Part shown: positions 22,154 through 34,538 of the stretch, in pieces
Layout of the letters: each line of letters begins with the position of its first letter
How positions within the stretch are numbered: position 1 is the first letter of the stretch
Origin: Breviolum minutum Mf 1.05b.01
Taxonomy: Eukaryota > Sar > Dinophyceae > Suessiales > Symbiodiniaceae
Assembly: GCA_000507305.1 (NCBI GenBank)
Contig: DF239892.1
Span: 219,782-283,781 of the forward strand
Reading direction: 5' to 3'
Length of the DNA: 64,000 nt
Program-made: the position numbers and the translations under genes
Notes under the pieces: model-generated
Seen by the model: only the letters and a program-made list of their open reading frames with translations
What the model was told of the DNA's origin: nothing
Database searches by the model: none

Positions 22154-25100
22154 TTACTTAGTGTATTTTGTATTTGTTTTCAAGGCTTTTTCCTGGATTA
22201 GGAGATCCACCTGCGCCTTTACTAGAATGGTCCTATCATCCCAGAGTGACTTTTTCAACATTGAGTGAAGGGCACGTGAGCTTATTTGAGCCAAGCACAG
22301 CTTTCCAGTTTTTAGATCCTGGACGCCTCTCCTCTTTCTGCATGTTTTCTGAACACACCACGGAGATCTGCAAAGAGCATGGTGAATTAAGATACATGTC
22401 TTTGATTCATGTCTTTTTAAAGCCAAGGAAGAAATTAAGGAACTGCAGACTGCAGACGGTCAAAGGCCCTAGTAGATTCAAGTAGATCCAAGTAGAGCCT
22501 AGTTGATCCTGGTAGAATTTCGGACTTGATCATAGATTCTACAGTTCTTTCTGCACACTGAGAATGTTTGCTCTTGCACTGCAATGCAGCGAGCTTGATA
22601 CAGAGTGTTTCCATGTTTCAATTAGATCAAGAAATGCTAGCAATGAAGAGACTGGCAACAGTAACTGCTGTTCCCGACTTGCATGAGAATTCGACTTAGG
22701 ATTTGGGTGAGTTCCTGCGCACAGCCTATTTTGGAAGGGAGTATGCGAGCATAGCTATGTATCTACTTAGCCAGTCTGTCTCATCCGTCTTGGCCTTGTG
22801 ATCTGGTTGAGTCTTCTTTTGGCAGCAGGCTTGACTTCCTAGCTTTTGATACATTTTGATAACGTATCTATAGTTCTGACATCTCATGTGGCAGTTGTAG
22901 TATTTTGTCCTGGCAGCCAATAATATGTTCCAGCTCGTCATTGTTGAATGCCAAGGTGACAGTTTCGTAGGAGCTGCTGTTTTCATTTGATTCATGCGTT
23001 CTGACTGCATGGTGTATGGTGTACATCAGATTGTTTCAAGAATTGGAAGTGCAGCGACCTAGGATTTGGATAATCGCTCGCGCCTTTATGATCCTTTCTG
23101 CATTGAATGAAGGGCACGTGAGCTTATTCGAGCCAAGCACAGCTTTCCAGTTTTTTAGATCCTCAACGCCTCTGCTCTTTCTGGATGTTTTCTGATGTCT
23201 TCTGAACACACCACAAAGATCTGCAAAGAGCATTGTGAATTAAGGCACATGTCTTTGATGCATGTCTTTTTAAAGCCAAGGAAGAAATTAAGGAACTGCA
23301 GACGGTCAAAGGCCCTAGTAGATCCTAGTACATAGTAGAGCCTAGTAGGATTTTAGATAGCCACCCGCGCCTGTGTGCAATCACGTTTTTTGCAGTCAAA
23401 CAGAATTTTCGGTTCTTCAACGACTCTGCTCTGCATTGTGAATTAAGATACATGTCTTTGATTCATGTCTTTTTAAAGCCAAGGAAGAAATTAAGGAACT
23501 GCAGACTGCAGACGGTCAAAGGCCCTAGTAGATCCAAGTAGAGCCTAGTTGATCCTAGTAGAATTTCGGACTTGATCATAGATTCTACAATTCTTTCTGC
23601 ACACTGAGACTGTTTGCTCTTGCAGTGCAATGCACCGAGCTTGATACAGAGTGTTTCCATGTTTCAGATAGATCAAGAAAGGCTAGCAATGAAGAGACTG
23701 GCAACAGTAACTGCTGTTCCCGACTTGCATGAGAATTCGACTTAGGATTTGGGTGAGTTCCTGCGCACAGCCTATTTTGGAAGGGAGTATGCGAGCATAG
23801 CTATGTATCTACTTAGCCAGTCTGTCTCATCCGTCTTGGCCTTGTGATATGGTTGAGTCTTCTTTTGGCAGCAGGCTTGACTTCCTAGCTTTTGATACAT
23901 TTTGATAACGTATCTATAGATCTGACATCTTATGAGGCAGTTGTAGTATTTTGTCCTAGCAGCCAATCATATGTTCCACCTCGTCATTGTTGAATGCCAA
24001 GGTGACAGTTTCGTAGGAGCTGCCGTTTTCATTTGATTCATGCGTTCTGACTGCATGGTGTATGGTGTACATCAGATTGTTTCAAGAATTGGAAGTGCAG
24101 CGACCTAGGATTTGGATAATCGCCCGCGCCTTTATGATCCTTTCTGCATTGAATGAAGGGCACGTGAGCTTATTCGAGCAAAGCACAGCTTTCCAGTTTT
24201 TTAGATCCTCAACGCCTCTGCTCTTTCTGGATGTTTTCTGACGTCTTCTGAACACACCACAGAGATCTGCAAAGAGCATTGTGAATTAAGGCACATGTCT
24301 TTGAGGCATGTCTTTTTAAAGCCAAGGAAGAAATTAAGGAACTGCAGACGGTCAAAGGCCCTAGTAGATCCTAGTAGTAGAGCAATAGAGCCTAGTAGGA
24401 TTTTAGATAGCCGCCCGCGCCTGTGTGCAATCACGGTTTTTGCAGCCAAGCAGAGCTTTTCGGTTTGTAGATTCTCAACGCCTCTGCTCTGTTTGCATGT
24501 TTTCTCATGTCTTCTGAACACACCACGAAGATCTGCAAAGAGCATTGTGACTTAAGATATATGTCACATGTCTTTGATTCATGTCTTTTTAAAGCCAAGG
24601 AAGAAATTAAGGAACTGCAGACAGCAGACGGTCAAAGGCCCTAGTAGATCCTAGTAGATCCTAGTAGAATTTCGGACTTGACCATAGATTCTACAATGCT
24701 ACAATTCTTTCTGCACACTGAGACTGTTTGCTCTTGCAGTGCAATGCACCGAGCTTGATATCTGATACAGAGTGTTTCCATGTTTCAAATGCATAGATCA
24801 AGAAATGCTAGCAATGAAGACACTGGGAACAGTAACTGCTGTTCCCGACTTGCATGAGAATTCGACTTAGGATTTGGTTGAGTGCCTGCGCACAGCCTAT
24901 TTTGGAAGGGAGTATGCGAGCATAGCTATGTATCTACTTAGCCAGTCTGTCTCATCCGTCTTGGCCTTGTGATATGGTTGAGTCTTCTTTTGGCAGCCGG
25001 CTTGACTTCCTAGCTTTTGATACATTTTGATAACGTATCTATAGATCTGACATCTTATGAGGCAGTTGTAGTATGTTGTAGTATTTTGTCCTGGCAGCCA

Positions 25101-26045
25101 ATCATATGTTCCACCTCGTCATTGTTGAATGCCAAGGTGACAGTCTCGTAGGAGCTGCCGTTTTCATTTGATTCATGCGTTCTGACTGCATGGTGTATAG
25201 TGTACATCAGATTGTTTCAAGAATTGGAAGTGCAGCGACCTAGGATTTGGATAATCGCCCGCGCCTTTATGATCCTTTCTGCATTGAATGAAGGGCACGT
25301 GAGCTTATTCGAGCAAAGCACAGCTTTCCAGTTTTTTAGATTCTCAACGCCTCTGCTCTTTCTGGATGTTTTCTGATGTCTTCTGAACACACCACAGAGA
25401 TCTGCAAAGAGCATTGTGAATTAAGGCACATGTCTTTGATGCATATCTTTTTAAAGCCAAGGAAGAAATTAAGGAACTGCAGACGGTCAAAGGCCCTAGT
25501 GGATCCTAGTAGTAGAGCCTAGTAGGATTTTAGATAGCCGCCGGCGCCTGTGTGCAATCACGTTTTTCTTTGCAGCCAAGCAGAGCTTTTCGTTTTTTAG
25601 ATCCTCAACGCCTCTGCTCTTTCTGGATGTTTTCTGATGTCTTCTGAACACACCACAGAGATCTGCAAAGAGCATTGTGAATCAAGGCACATGTCTTTGA
25701 TGCATATCTTTTTAAAGCCAAGGAAGAAATTAAGGAACTGCAGACGGTCAAAGGCCCTAGTGGATCCTAGTAGATCCTAGTAGAATTTCGGACTTGATCA
25801 TAGTTCTACAATGCTACAATTCTTTCTGCACACTGAGACTGTTTGCTCTTGCAGTGCAATGCACCGAGCTTGATATCTGATACAGAGTGTTTCCATGTTT
25901 CAAATGCATAGATCAAGAAATGCTAGCAATGAAGACACTGGGAACAGTAACTGCTGTTCCCGACTTGCATGAGAATTCGACTTAGGATTTGGGTGAGTGC
26001 CTGCGCACAGCCTACTTTGGAAGTGCTTCAGAGTGCGAGCATATC
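22154..26045. repeat. Tandem array B: units of about 1.05-1.12 kb with internal sub-repeats
   Basis: The landmark ACAGCCTA.TTTGGAAG recurs at 22721, 23767, 24892 and 26007 (spacings 1046, 1125, 1115). Within units a shorter module containing CTGAACACACCAC and AAGCCAAGGAAGAAATTAAGG repeats, at about 22350, 23200, 24250, 24515, 25385 and 25648, so the array has a higher-order structure. Short CTAGTAGATC motifs expand and contract between copies. A minus-strand frame of about 65 codons (starting MLFADLCGVFRRHQKTSRKS) recurs in several copies with amino-acid changes and no recognisable domain. The array abuts array A without spacer and shares no obvious sequence with it. Confidence 0.92.
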
Positions 26046-27361
26046 TATTTATTTGCTTTGCTCGTGCGTGTCGTCCATCTGACAGTCTAGTCTCTAGCCG
26101 GCGGTGGGCTCGACCTCCGAGCTCTTGTCATGCTTATGGCTTATGGGATGTGGCTGACATTGGCTGACCCTGTCCGGTAATGAGATGTTTCAACCTGCTT
26201 CTCATGTTTGCGTGACTTTGAGGTCTGGGTTTTGTTTTTTGTATGGTGAATCTTGGTGAGCAGTTTTTTTTGCACGGCATTTATGCATTTTCTCCCATGG
26301 AATATAAATAAACTCAAGAGCCTGTGGAAATGACTAAGGGATCTTTAGGACTTCCATGACTCGGTGGCTCTGCACATCAAACTTAGCTCCCTTAGCCCTT
26401 TGCCGTGCCAGACAGTCAGTGCCAAACCTTAAAAAAACCAATGAGCACGGTGGTTCAGAACTGTGAAGAAAAGCAGCAGACTTGAATGACTTGAATCTGC
26501 GTATATTGGACTTACTGGGTTCCAGTTGTCTTTGCTATTAAAGATTTTAATTTGTGATCTAGTGATTGAAATGTTTTGTGTCTTCCAAGACCGATACTTG
26601 CTTAGATTAGATTCCTGTTGTATCCTGTTGTTTTTTTGGATTTAGATGTTGAAGGGAAGTAAGTTTAAATATTTGTGTCATTTCTAGACTCTAGCAAAGA
26701 GTCCGGAACCCTAGTGCTGGAGCCTTAGATGTCAGCTGCAATCCTTAGTGGTTTTGGCCTTAGAGGTTGCATCTGGGTGTTCAGAGGGAGTAACCAGACA
26801 TAACCAGACAAAGAACGGAAAAAAATCCACCGAACATTTGGTCGGCGATTACCCGATTACCCCCAAAGTTGAGGTCAAGTTAAGGCCAGTTCCTTGGCGT
26901 TGTACGCCCTTAGACTCCTTAGACCTAGTTCTAGAAGGAGAGTGTATAGCCACTGCAATTGTGCCAGGTGCAGTTGTTTATTGTCCTCTGCATACGAACG
27001 CGAAGAAGGCTGTCGTTTTCATTCGGAAATCATTGCAAGAGAAACGTATCCGCATCCAAGGAACTAAGATGGGCGTTTGGTTTGGGGCCTGAGTGTGTCT
27101 CAGTGATTCGACAAAATGAAACATGCTTTTAGAAAGGAGAAACGTCAACAACTTCCCCCGAATGACCGAGAAAACAAAGTACGTTATATGTTTTCGCTGG
27201 GTTGCCTCACTTGAAACAGCAACCTCTGCCAAGCCAATGCCACTGATTTCTCAAAAACATAGACAACTTAGCTAAGAATGATTGGGTTAACAGTAATGAC
27301 TCTCAGAGTCAGGGCCATGGACGCGGCAAGCCAATCAATCCTTTGTTATTCAACTCCTCAG
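26046..27361. other. Spacer after array B
   Basis: The sequence is AT-rich and unique. A 114-codon + frame at 26748-27092 has no recognisable motif. No gene is supported. Confidence 0.4.
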
Positions 27362-27445
27362 TGATGCCAGCGAGGCTTACCCGAGTATCGCCTGATGGGG
27401 ACACCCAGGAGTTTGACGAAGAGCCTTGGAAAAAGATGGAAAAGT
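27362..27445 (+). CDS. Exon-like ORF with a possible start codon, upstream of the helicase
   Basis: After a CTCAG acceptor the frame opens at an ATG (27364) and reads MPARLTRVSPDGDTQEF, then DEEPWKKMEKLEG, ending at a GTGTCT donor. It is acidic and soluble. A second exon-like segment at about 27603-27682 reads RRSFCVLDVLYQGLADD then RTFTAHYRG. Both lie in the right direction to be N-terminal exons of the helicase starting at 28975, but no motif proves this. Confidence 0.35.
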
Positions 27446-28974
27446 TGGAAGGTGTCTTCTCAAAAAAATTACTTTAAATCATACATCAAATATACATCAA
27501 TATAAATCATTTAAATCACTATTTTTTAAATCATGACAGTATGATGTGTATATCTTTGTTCCTTGACCATGTCATGTTTACCATTTTAATGTTACAGAGG
27601 AGAAGTTTCTGCGTCTTGGACGTCTTGTACCAAGGACTTGCAGACGATCGTACCTTCACAGCGCACTACAGAGGTTCCTGTAAAGCAGCACAGGGAGATG
27701 AATAGCCTTTTGATATTTGTCAATTCTAAAAGTTTCTAAAGGTACAGTAGATTGAATCTTTGGCTTCATGTTCTGCATCAGATTGCAAAGCAGCACGACT
27801 TGAAGCTAGACAACATGGGACAACATTTAGTACGGACAACAAGTTATCCGTGTTCATCTGCATTTGCCACCTTTTGTTTCACGTTCTTCATTTTCATACG
27901 TCTTCATGACTACGCCGGAAGTTTTCAGGTGAGGACGGTCAATGTCCAAGCCAAAAAACTGGAGAGACGAATTAGTGTTGGAAGTGATCTTGCCTTTACT
28001 GGAACATACACTGGCCCTGCAGCAGCAGGAAAGCACCGGCCTGGCCGGGGAAGGTGACCTGCAGAATCTGCACAAACGCAAACTAGATGTGTTATGCAAA
28101 TTATGTAACTATGGCAGTGGCATGCTCGGGCATGCTAGACTACTAGACAAATGTGGCGCGCCAGATTTGTTGCTTGTGCAATGTATGGCATGTTTTTGGA
28201 CTATATTTTTTTTACAACAAGATGCACTGAATAACATCAAATAACCGGAGGCCTGAACCTCAATATCCTGTACAAGTTTTCTTTGGTGGTGAATTTTGCA
28301 GGTCTCTTGGTAGGGACTTGAAACCAGCCTATGCTCAGAAGTCTTCAACCAGCAGCGAGCTGTGTTGTGGACTGAATCGCCATGTACAGCGGCAAAGTGG
28401 CGTCCGAGCGCGGAGGTGGGTATTTACGTTGACCCAATACGAGGGTGTGAACCATGCAGCAAGAACTTGATCATGAGAAAATGAAGTTAAAGAAATCAAG
28501 TCAGCACACCTCCGGCTAAACCTGTGTACAGAATTTGTGGCCCCGCCGGCATCAGTTGCTGACCCCGGCCGTGAAACTTGGAGTCGTTCGGCCGAGCCAT
28601 GCTCCGAATTCTTTGCCGGCCAAGCCGGGCAACGCATTGGGGAGGCTCTGGCCGGTCGATCCAGCAGCAAAGTGAAAGGAATTTGACACTTAAGGTTTCA
28701 AGATATCGGATATGGATGGATGATGGATGGTTGTTATAGATACATGGTTCAAATATTATATGGAATTACTGATTACTGATGATTACTGTTGGTAAAAAGA
28801 GACCTAGTGAACACTGAGGTTTGTTTGCTGCTGAAGTTTTTTGTTAACGGATCGGCGGATTTTCCACCGTCGCTATCAGCAGACGGGTTCTCGTCAAAAT
28901 GGTGCATCGGAGCTCAAGACGATAAGACGCTAAAGGGCTGAAGGATGTGGAGGTCTCCTGCTTCAAATACTAAG

Positions 28975-31900
28975 GTCTTGGGGAAGAAACATCACCTGTG
29001 CCTTACAACGGGTACATCCAGTGGCAAATCACTGGCATTTGCTTTACCCATCCTGGAGGCAGGGAGATGCGCCAGTTGCCCCGAGAGATCCCAAGAGCAA
29101 TCGAAACAGATCTGAATCTCAAACTGTCAAGTCTGATGAACATGCAAGAAAAAATCACTAAGGATTAACTGGAACAAAAAGCAGCCTTTGGAGAATCACT
29201 GGATGCGACACTCAAAGTCAAACATCATGAGCTTGCGGGATAGGCATATAGACGAGATCCAAACTCCAAAGCCTTGGTGCTCTTCCCAACGAAGGCCTGC
29301 CAGCATCAACATGCCTGTAGGTGGTGATCTATGCTTTAATTTTCGGTAGCTCGCAAGTTTCTCAACTTGACGTCCTTGGAGAAATTTCGAGAATATAGGT
29401 TATAGTGACATGCTTTGAATTTTTTTGAATTATATAGAATCCCGCAGCCACGCAACTGTAAACCTGTCAAGATCCCTGTTGCGTGAAACTGACAGGCTTT
29501 GGCACAAGATCAGTCATGCTGGCTGGTTTGGTCTGTTACCGGGCAAAGGACTTCATGTTGACAGCTGTCAGACACATACCTTCGGATCCACGACAAAATT
29601 TATGGCAGGCTTGGGAAGCTGCAGAAATTGTTTCAACAGGTGGGCCATGTGAAAAGACATTGGGATATATGGAAACTGAGCAAGTTATGGGATGCCTTTT
29701 GGTATATATTGAAAGACATGTCCAACCTTTTTCTGGTGTGGGTGGTTGTTTGTGGTTGTGTCTCTTATATTTTTCGGACCTATTTTTGCAGCAATTGCAA
29801 TTAGAGATCAGTAGAGAAGATAGTTTGGTGTCAGGTTTGCCCTGGTCTCGGCGTATGCACATTTGATGGCGACACGCCCAAAGATGATCGAGCACGCCTA
29901 TTGAAATCATGCGGCTTGGTTTGCAGCAAGAAGATGAAGCTGACGGTTTCAAGACTCGCCTACAATGGCTTGGATTCTCCGGGTCCAAATCCTAAAAGAT
30001 AGCATGATGCATGGAACAATATTATCGAATCATTGACATGCACCATTTCGCACCTGCCGTTGCATCTTGAAGTTTGTGTATCCCTGCTTTGTTCTTGGAT
30101 ACCAGATGGAAACAGTCGGTCTTTTAGTCCCAAGGCCATGTTTTTCTGACCAACCCAGACATGCTTCACTTCACCATTCTGGCATCGCATGCTCGTTGGA
30201 GACATGTGTGGACGACTTGGAAAAATCCAGCGGTTTTTTGTAAAGATGTGACCATCTTACCATCACTATATCACTTATGATTTGCAGCAGTGAATGTGCT
30301 GAAGCATTTGCACATAACACAAAACCGGTAAGTCCGATATAGTCCGATATGAGTAGCTTAATCCTGATTTTGATGATCCAAGCATGTTCAAGCTGAAAGC
30401 GTTCAGGCTTGAACATCTTCGCTACATGGTTTTGGATGAGGTCAGAGGTTTTGTTTGCAAAGCACTTTTATTTTCTACCTTGCTGTCTTAGCCTGATGCT
30501 TCTGATACATCACCAGCTGCAACAGTCTCGATTCCCTGCGAATCTATCAGGCACATGTCTATCGTGGCAGCTTTGGTGCACATGTTGCTTTGTTGCTGCG
30601 ACGCTTCAGAAGAGTGTCTGACTGCCCAAACTCAGAGGATTTCACCTTGTCGAAGTAGCAGCTTTCTGTGATTGGCAGTTTGTTGGGAGAGCTTGACATG
30701 CAGCCGGATGAAGAATAAGGCTGAAGAACTACAAATCATCTCCACTTTTCATTGCATGCTCTGCAACCATGTGCAACGCATGACACTCAGTCTTTTTAGA
30801 AGCTGCTTTGTCTGACTGGGTCTGAGAGAGCCATGTCTTGATTGCACAATTACATTTGTTTTGTGTCCTGCTATTGACATTTGCCTGACACCAGGTGCAT
30901 GGTGTGTAATTGATGTAGTATAAATATTTGATTGCTACTTTCAACGTAATTTATCATCTACTTTCCACTGAGTTGACAGGCTGGGGACTTTTTTCGAAAG
31001 CTGGTGGCCTTGGAAGAAGGTGGGGACTATGATGGGATATCCTAAAATGTCGGATTTGAAATTGGAAGAAGCCAATTGAACAACCGTTGACACCATTCAG
31101 AGTTGAACAAATACCTTTGGCATGGCATGGCCTCAGAGTATGAAACAAATTTCATATTGTGGAATGGTGTGTTCATTGTTGATTCTCAAAATGGTATTAT
31201 GAAGTGAATTCATCTACAGTTTTCATCAATGACTATGAAGTTCATGGAACTTTTTCAAGGTGAAGAAGTCTGTGTAGTAGACGAAGATACAGCTGGACGG
31301 GGTGACCGGCAGCATCTTGGCGCAGCGCCTTAGTGTGACGAATCACCTCAAAAGGACCAAATAGAAATGGAATGAAATGGATATTTGTACTGTGATCTAT
31401 CCTCTTTATCATTCTCTATCTATGTATACTGGTTCCGTTCCAGACAGATATAACATCGATAGTTATATACACATACATCTTAAGTTCATATTTATAGGTA
31501 TCCCAAAAAATGCAACAGATTTTCTTCACAAACAGGTGGTTAATGGTTTTGGGCATGTCTTGGGGTTTTCTTGGAATTTTCTTCTAATGTGTAATATGTA
31601 CGGCAGTTGCACTTCTAATATAATATGATATAATATAATATAAATATTGTATTGTATTATACAATATATACAATCTAATTCATATATATACATATATATT
31701 ATATATTAATTATATGTCATCCATTATTTCCTATAGCACCAATCGAAAACCTATGGACAATGCCATGGACTTTTGCCAGATGATTTTGTTCGTTCTGCGC
31801 AGCCAAGGTTCTGCCTTTGGAATCCACCTCTACTGGAGGCGTGCGACAGGATAACATCTGAAGCGCAACGGATCTGATGCAGAAAGTACTATCAGTTTTT

Positions 31901-34538
31901 CATCGTTTGGGGTGGAAGTGAAGGGTTTTACCATTGGAAGAGGGGTGACAGAAAATATGCAGCATATTATTATCATATATTAATATTTATCTAAGATTTT
32001 TTGATGTATTTAGAGCCAGCATTAGCTGTCTGAACTTGTGGATCAAGCCTTGGACAACCGCTATGCCTGCGGTTTCTTGAAGGTGGAGCCAGGGCAACCG
32101 AGCCGAGAAGAGCAAAACGCGAGGAAACGTGCAAGATTTGGTGATGCCCTCAGCTGGCAGGTTGTTTTGGCTTTTCAGAAAGATCCCATACATTCAATCC
32201 TCAAGGCGAACGAGAAGGTGGAGGTGCTGCGCCACGCTTGCCTCCTGGTGCTGGCCAGCCTGGCCATGTTGTGAGCTGCGTTGATGTGCTGATTTTATTT
32301 TGTGTCTCTACATGTGCCAGGGTCTAAACTCATTATATTGGGGATGGTCATCCCACCTTTAATAGGGAATCCTTATAATGGGTATATAAACCCCTACTAT
32401 GAGGTTTATGACCATCCCTACTCGTACCATAGGAAAACGATGGGAGTTTAGACCCCCAGCAAATGTGATATAGTGTATTGAAATTATACTCAGCAGATTC
32501 TTGGCTTGGTGCTTGGCTTGAAACTGCAAGATAAAACTGTTGCTGATGAGTGAGGAGTTAGCTGCTATTCAAAACCTGACATGGACAATTTGTTTCATAC
32601 TTTTCCCTTGCAAGTTCAGAATCCAACTTGCCAGGTTACCGCACCCGTGGATCTTCCTATGATGAAGCTGCCTGGATTGTGTCTCAGGTCCCCAGTGTTG
32701 CGTTCTGTTGCTTTCCTCTTCTTTTGGCACAGCCTTTGCGAAGGCCGCGCGTCGTGGACATCGCACAGTATGTTTTCTCCAGGCTTTTGGGGTGACCACA
32801 GGAAACTCCCATGACACAACGGTACTGAGCTGTAGCACAGGTGCGAGCACTTGTGGAAATTGTCCTCCAGGTGAGGCTCTTTGGAAACTATTGCGTCAAA
32901 GATGTAAAAACGTGTAAAAACACAAGTGCTGCACTGTTTACTTTGTTTTCAATGCTTTGTAAGGCTTGGCAGGGGGACAGATATTCAGCCAAGATAACCC
33001 TGACCTCTCCAAATTTTCATTTCAAGGTTTTTCCTTTGGGTGTGTGCCACAGAAATCAGAGATTTGCTTTTAGTGAAAGGCAGCAAACAAGCATTTGGAA
33101 GATCGCCCGGACTTGCCATGACCTTAGACTCAAAAGAAGGTGATACTAGGTGGCTTCCGCCAAAGTTGTTTTTTGTTTAGCCAGCAAAAGGTTATAAGAA
33201 GATACCCAATATGCGACATGATGCTGCTTATGCAACAAGGAAACTCCAGCAGTAGAATGAATTCACGTGGACTCTTCAAGTTTATGTCGAAACCTCTTGA
33301 AATTGTCCCAAGAAAAAGCAGCACTCAAAGTCCATGGGTGGATTTCCAAGGCAAGGGCGAATTGCAGGATATCGTGGTGGCTATGCTGCGGTGGAGAGGA
33401 GCCATGGCTGCCCCTCATCCAACTGTACTCCTGCTATTGATAGCTGAATGGATGTTGAATGAACATGACTTAGCTACTTAGCTACTTACCATTTTTCTTC
33501 ATTTTAGAGTTTTTGGATCTATTGATTGCAATTTCCATATGAAGACTTAGGAAACAAACGCTTGTCCCTTTGCAGGAGAAAATTGGAGCGCCGACTGTTC
33601 ACTGGAGATTTGCTTTGTCCCTCTCTGAGTCCTAGTATCGGAGAGTAAGGAAAGCCGTCCAAGATCTCTGAGAGTCAAAGATACAAGACATTTCCAACTG
33701 CATACACATAGGGTAATTCTTTCACGGTGGGGTCTTAATACAGTACTCTTCCAGAAGTCCAGTCGTGGAAATATTCCGTTGATTCACATATGTCAGAGCC
33801 AAGCCGATTTTGTGTAGCTGTAGCCTGTGCTGCAACAAAGGCGTCATTGCAACAAATGCATTAGAGTCCTCCCGGCATGGTTTGGATTGGCTATGACCGG
33901 CTATGGCTGACACACCCATCGACAAAGCAGCACATCAGAGCCTCAAATGCAGCTCAGACTTTGCACAGACAGGCTTGGTATCGACATTGGAGATTTGGAT
34001 TTGACGCTGCATGTTGGCGTCCCACCCACCGTAGCGTGGGGCTTGCCCAGATTTTGACAACGTGACACCATTTGTAGAGGTATTTCAGAGTTGGCCAACG
34101 ACTTTTCTCAATGATTTGTTATGCCTCTCTTGCAACTAAAGCTGGTCTGTCATGGCTATGGTTGCAGGGTTCCTGGGTTTGCCCAAGATGTCAAGCCGAG
34201 ATGTTTCTGTCACAATGGGATCAGGTCGGTCTGGCAGCAAGCTGGCCGGGCAGGTGCGGAGGATCACAATGCTTCATAAATAGACACGAAGATGTAAATG
34301 ATCAAACTGATGTATTTAGGTTTGAAAACAAATTGGTAAGCAAAGACAGTAAAGACGTGATACAAAAACACAAACGAAAACATGCAATATCCTCTAATCT
34401 AATCTAATCTAACCTAATCTAATCTACACAAGCCTAGTACACTCTTTTGCAGCTTCCAAAAAATGACTGCCTTCCAAACTCAGAGGCCGACGCGGTCGTC
34501 CATCAGCTGCAATTCTTATTGCCATGGTTGGGAAACCT
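28975..34538 (+). CDS. Superfamily-2 DNA helicase, YprA/MrfA/HRQ1 type, many micro-exons
   Basis: Motifs occur in family order: I (TTGTSSGKSLAFALPILEA, 28975-29063); Ia (FPTK|ALAQDQ, 29252-29294 and 29496-29512); LGKLQKLFQQ (29609-29639); FDGDTPKDDRARLLKS (29835-29910); LTNPDMLHFTILASHARW (30135-30213); II (LRYMVLDE|AHVYRGSFGAHV, 30407-30440 and 30551 to about 30615); RFCLWNPPLLEACDR (31780 to about 31871); the motif IV region (KAARRGHRTVCFLQ|VRALVEIVLQ, to 32782 and 32841-32870); IAGYRGGYAAVER (33351-33398); KLERRLFTGDLL (33576-33616); V (VIATNALE|LGIDIGDLDLTLHVG, 33841-33865 and 33973-34035); VI (SVWQQAGRAG|RRGRPSAAI, 34225-34253 and 34486-34538). YRGGY, LWNPP and WQQAGRAGR are typical of HRQ1/YprA helicases, which act in DNA repair. 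Thirteen introns join in phase (7 GT, 3 GC, 3 GA). Motif III (SAT), an exon before YRGGY, the N-terminus and the DUF1998-like C-terminus were not located. Confidence 0.85.
32026..32161 (+). CDS. Exon-like ORF inside the helicase interval
   Basis: This open segment follows a CATTAG acceptor and reads SELVDQALDNRYACGFLKV, then EPGQPSREEQNARKRARFG, ending in SWQ before a GTTGTT donor. A second exon-like piece at about 32197-32271 reads ANEKVEVLRHACLLVL then ASLAM. Both lie between the WNPP and motif IV exons of the helicase and could encode a family-variable insert; RKRAR is a possible nuclear-localisation stretch. The joins to flanking helicase exons were not proved. Confidence 0.45.
32320..32455. 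mobile_element. Foldback hairpin (MITE-like) inside a helicase intron
   Basis: The 12-base termini GGGTCTAAACTC (32320-32331) and its reverse complement (32444-32455) are perfect. A second internal pair, GGGGATGGTCAT and ATGACCATCCCT, extends the imperfect stem. The whole element is about 136 bases and encodes nothing. The size and terminal inverted repeats are those of a miniature inverted-repeat element. Clear target-site duplications were not established. Confidence 0.65.
34393..34426. repeat. Pentanucleotide repeat (TCTAA)n
   Basis: Six to seven copies of TCTAA with one C substitution lie in the helicase intron upstream of the RRGRPSAAI exon. Confidence 0.85.

Noticed and set aside
19447-26045. 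Tandem arrays as CRISPR or rRNA clusters
   Set aside because: Units are 0.9-1.1 kb without short repeat/spacer structure, and no rRNA-like sequence was recognised.
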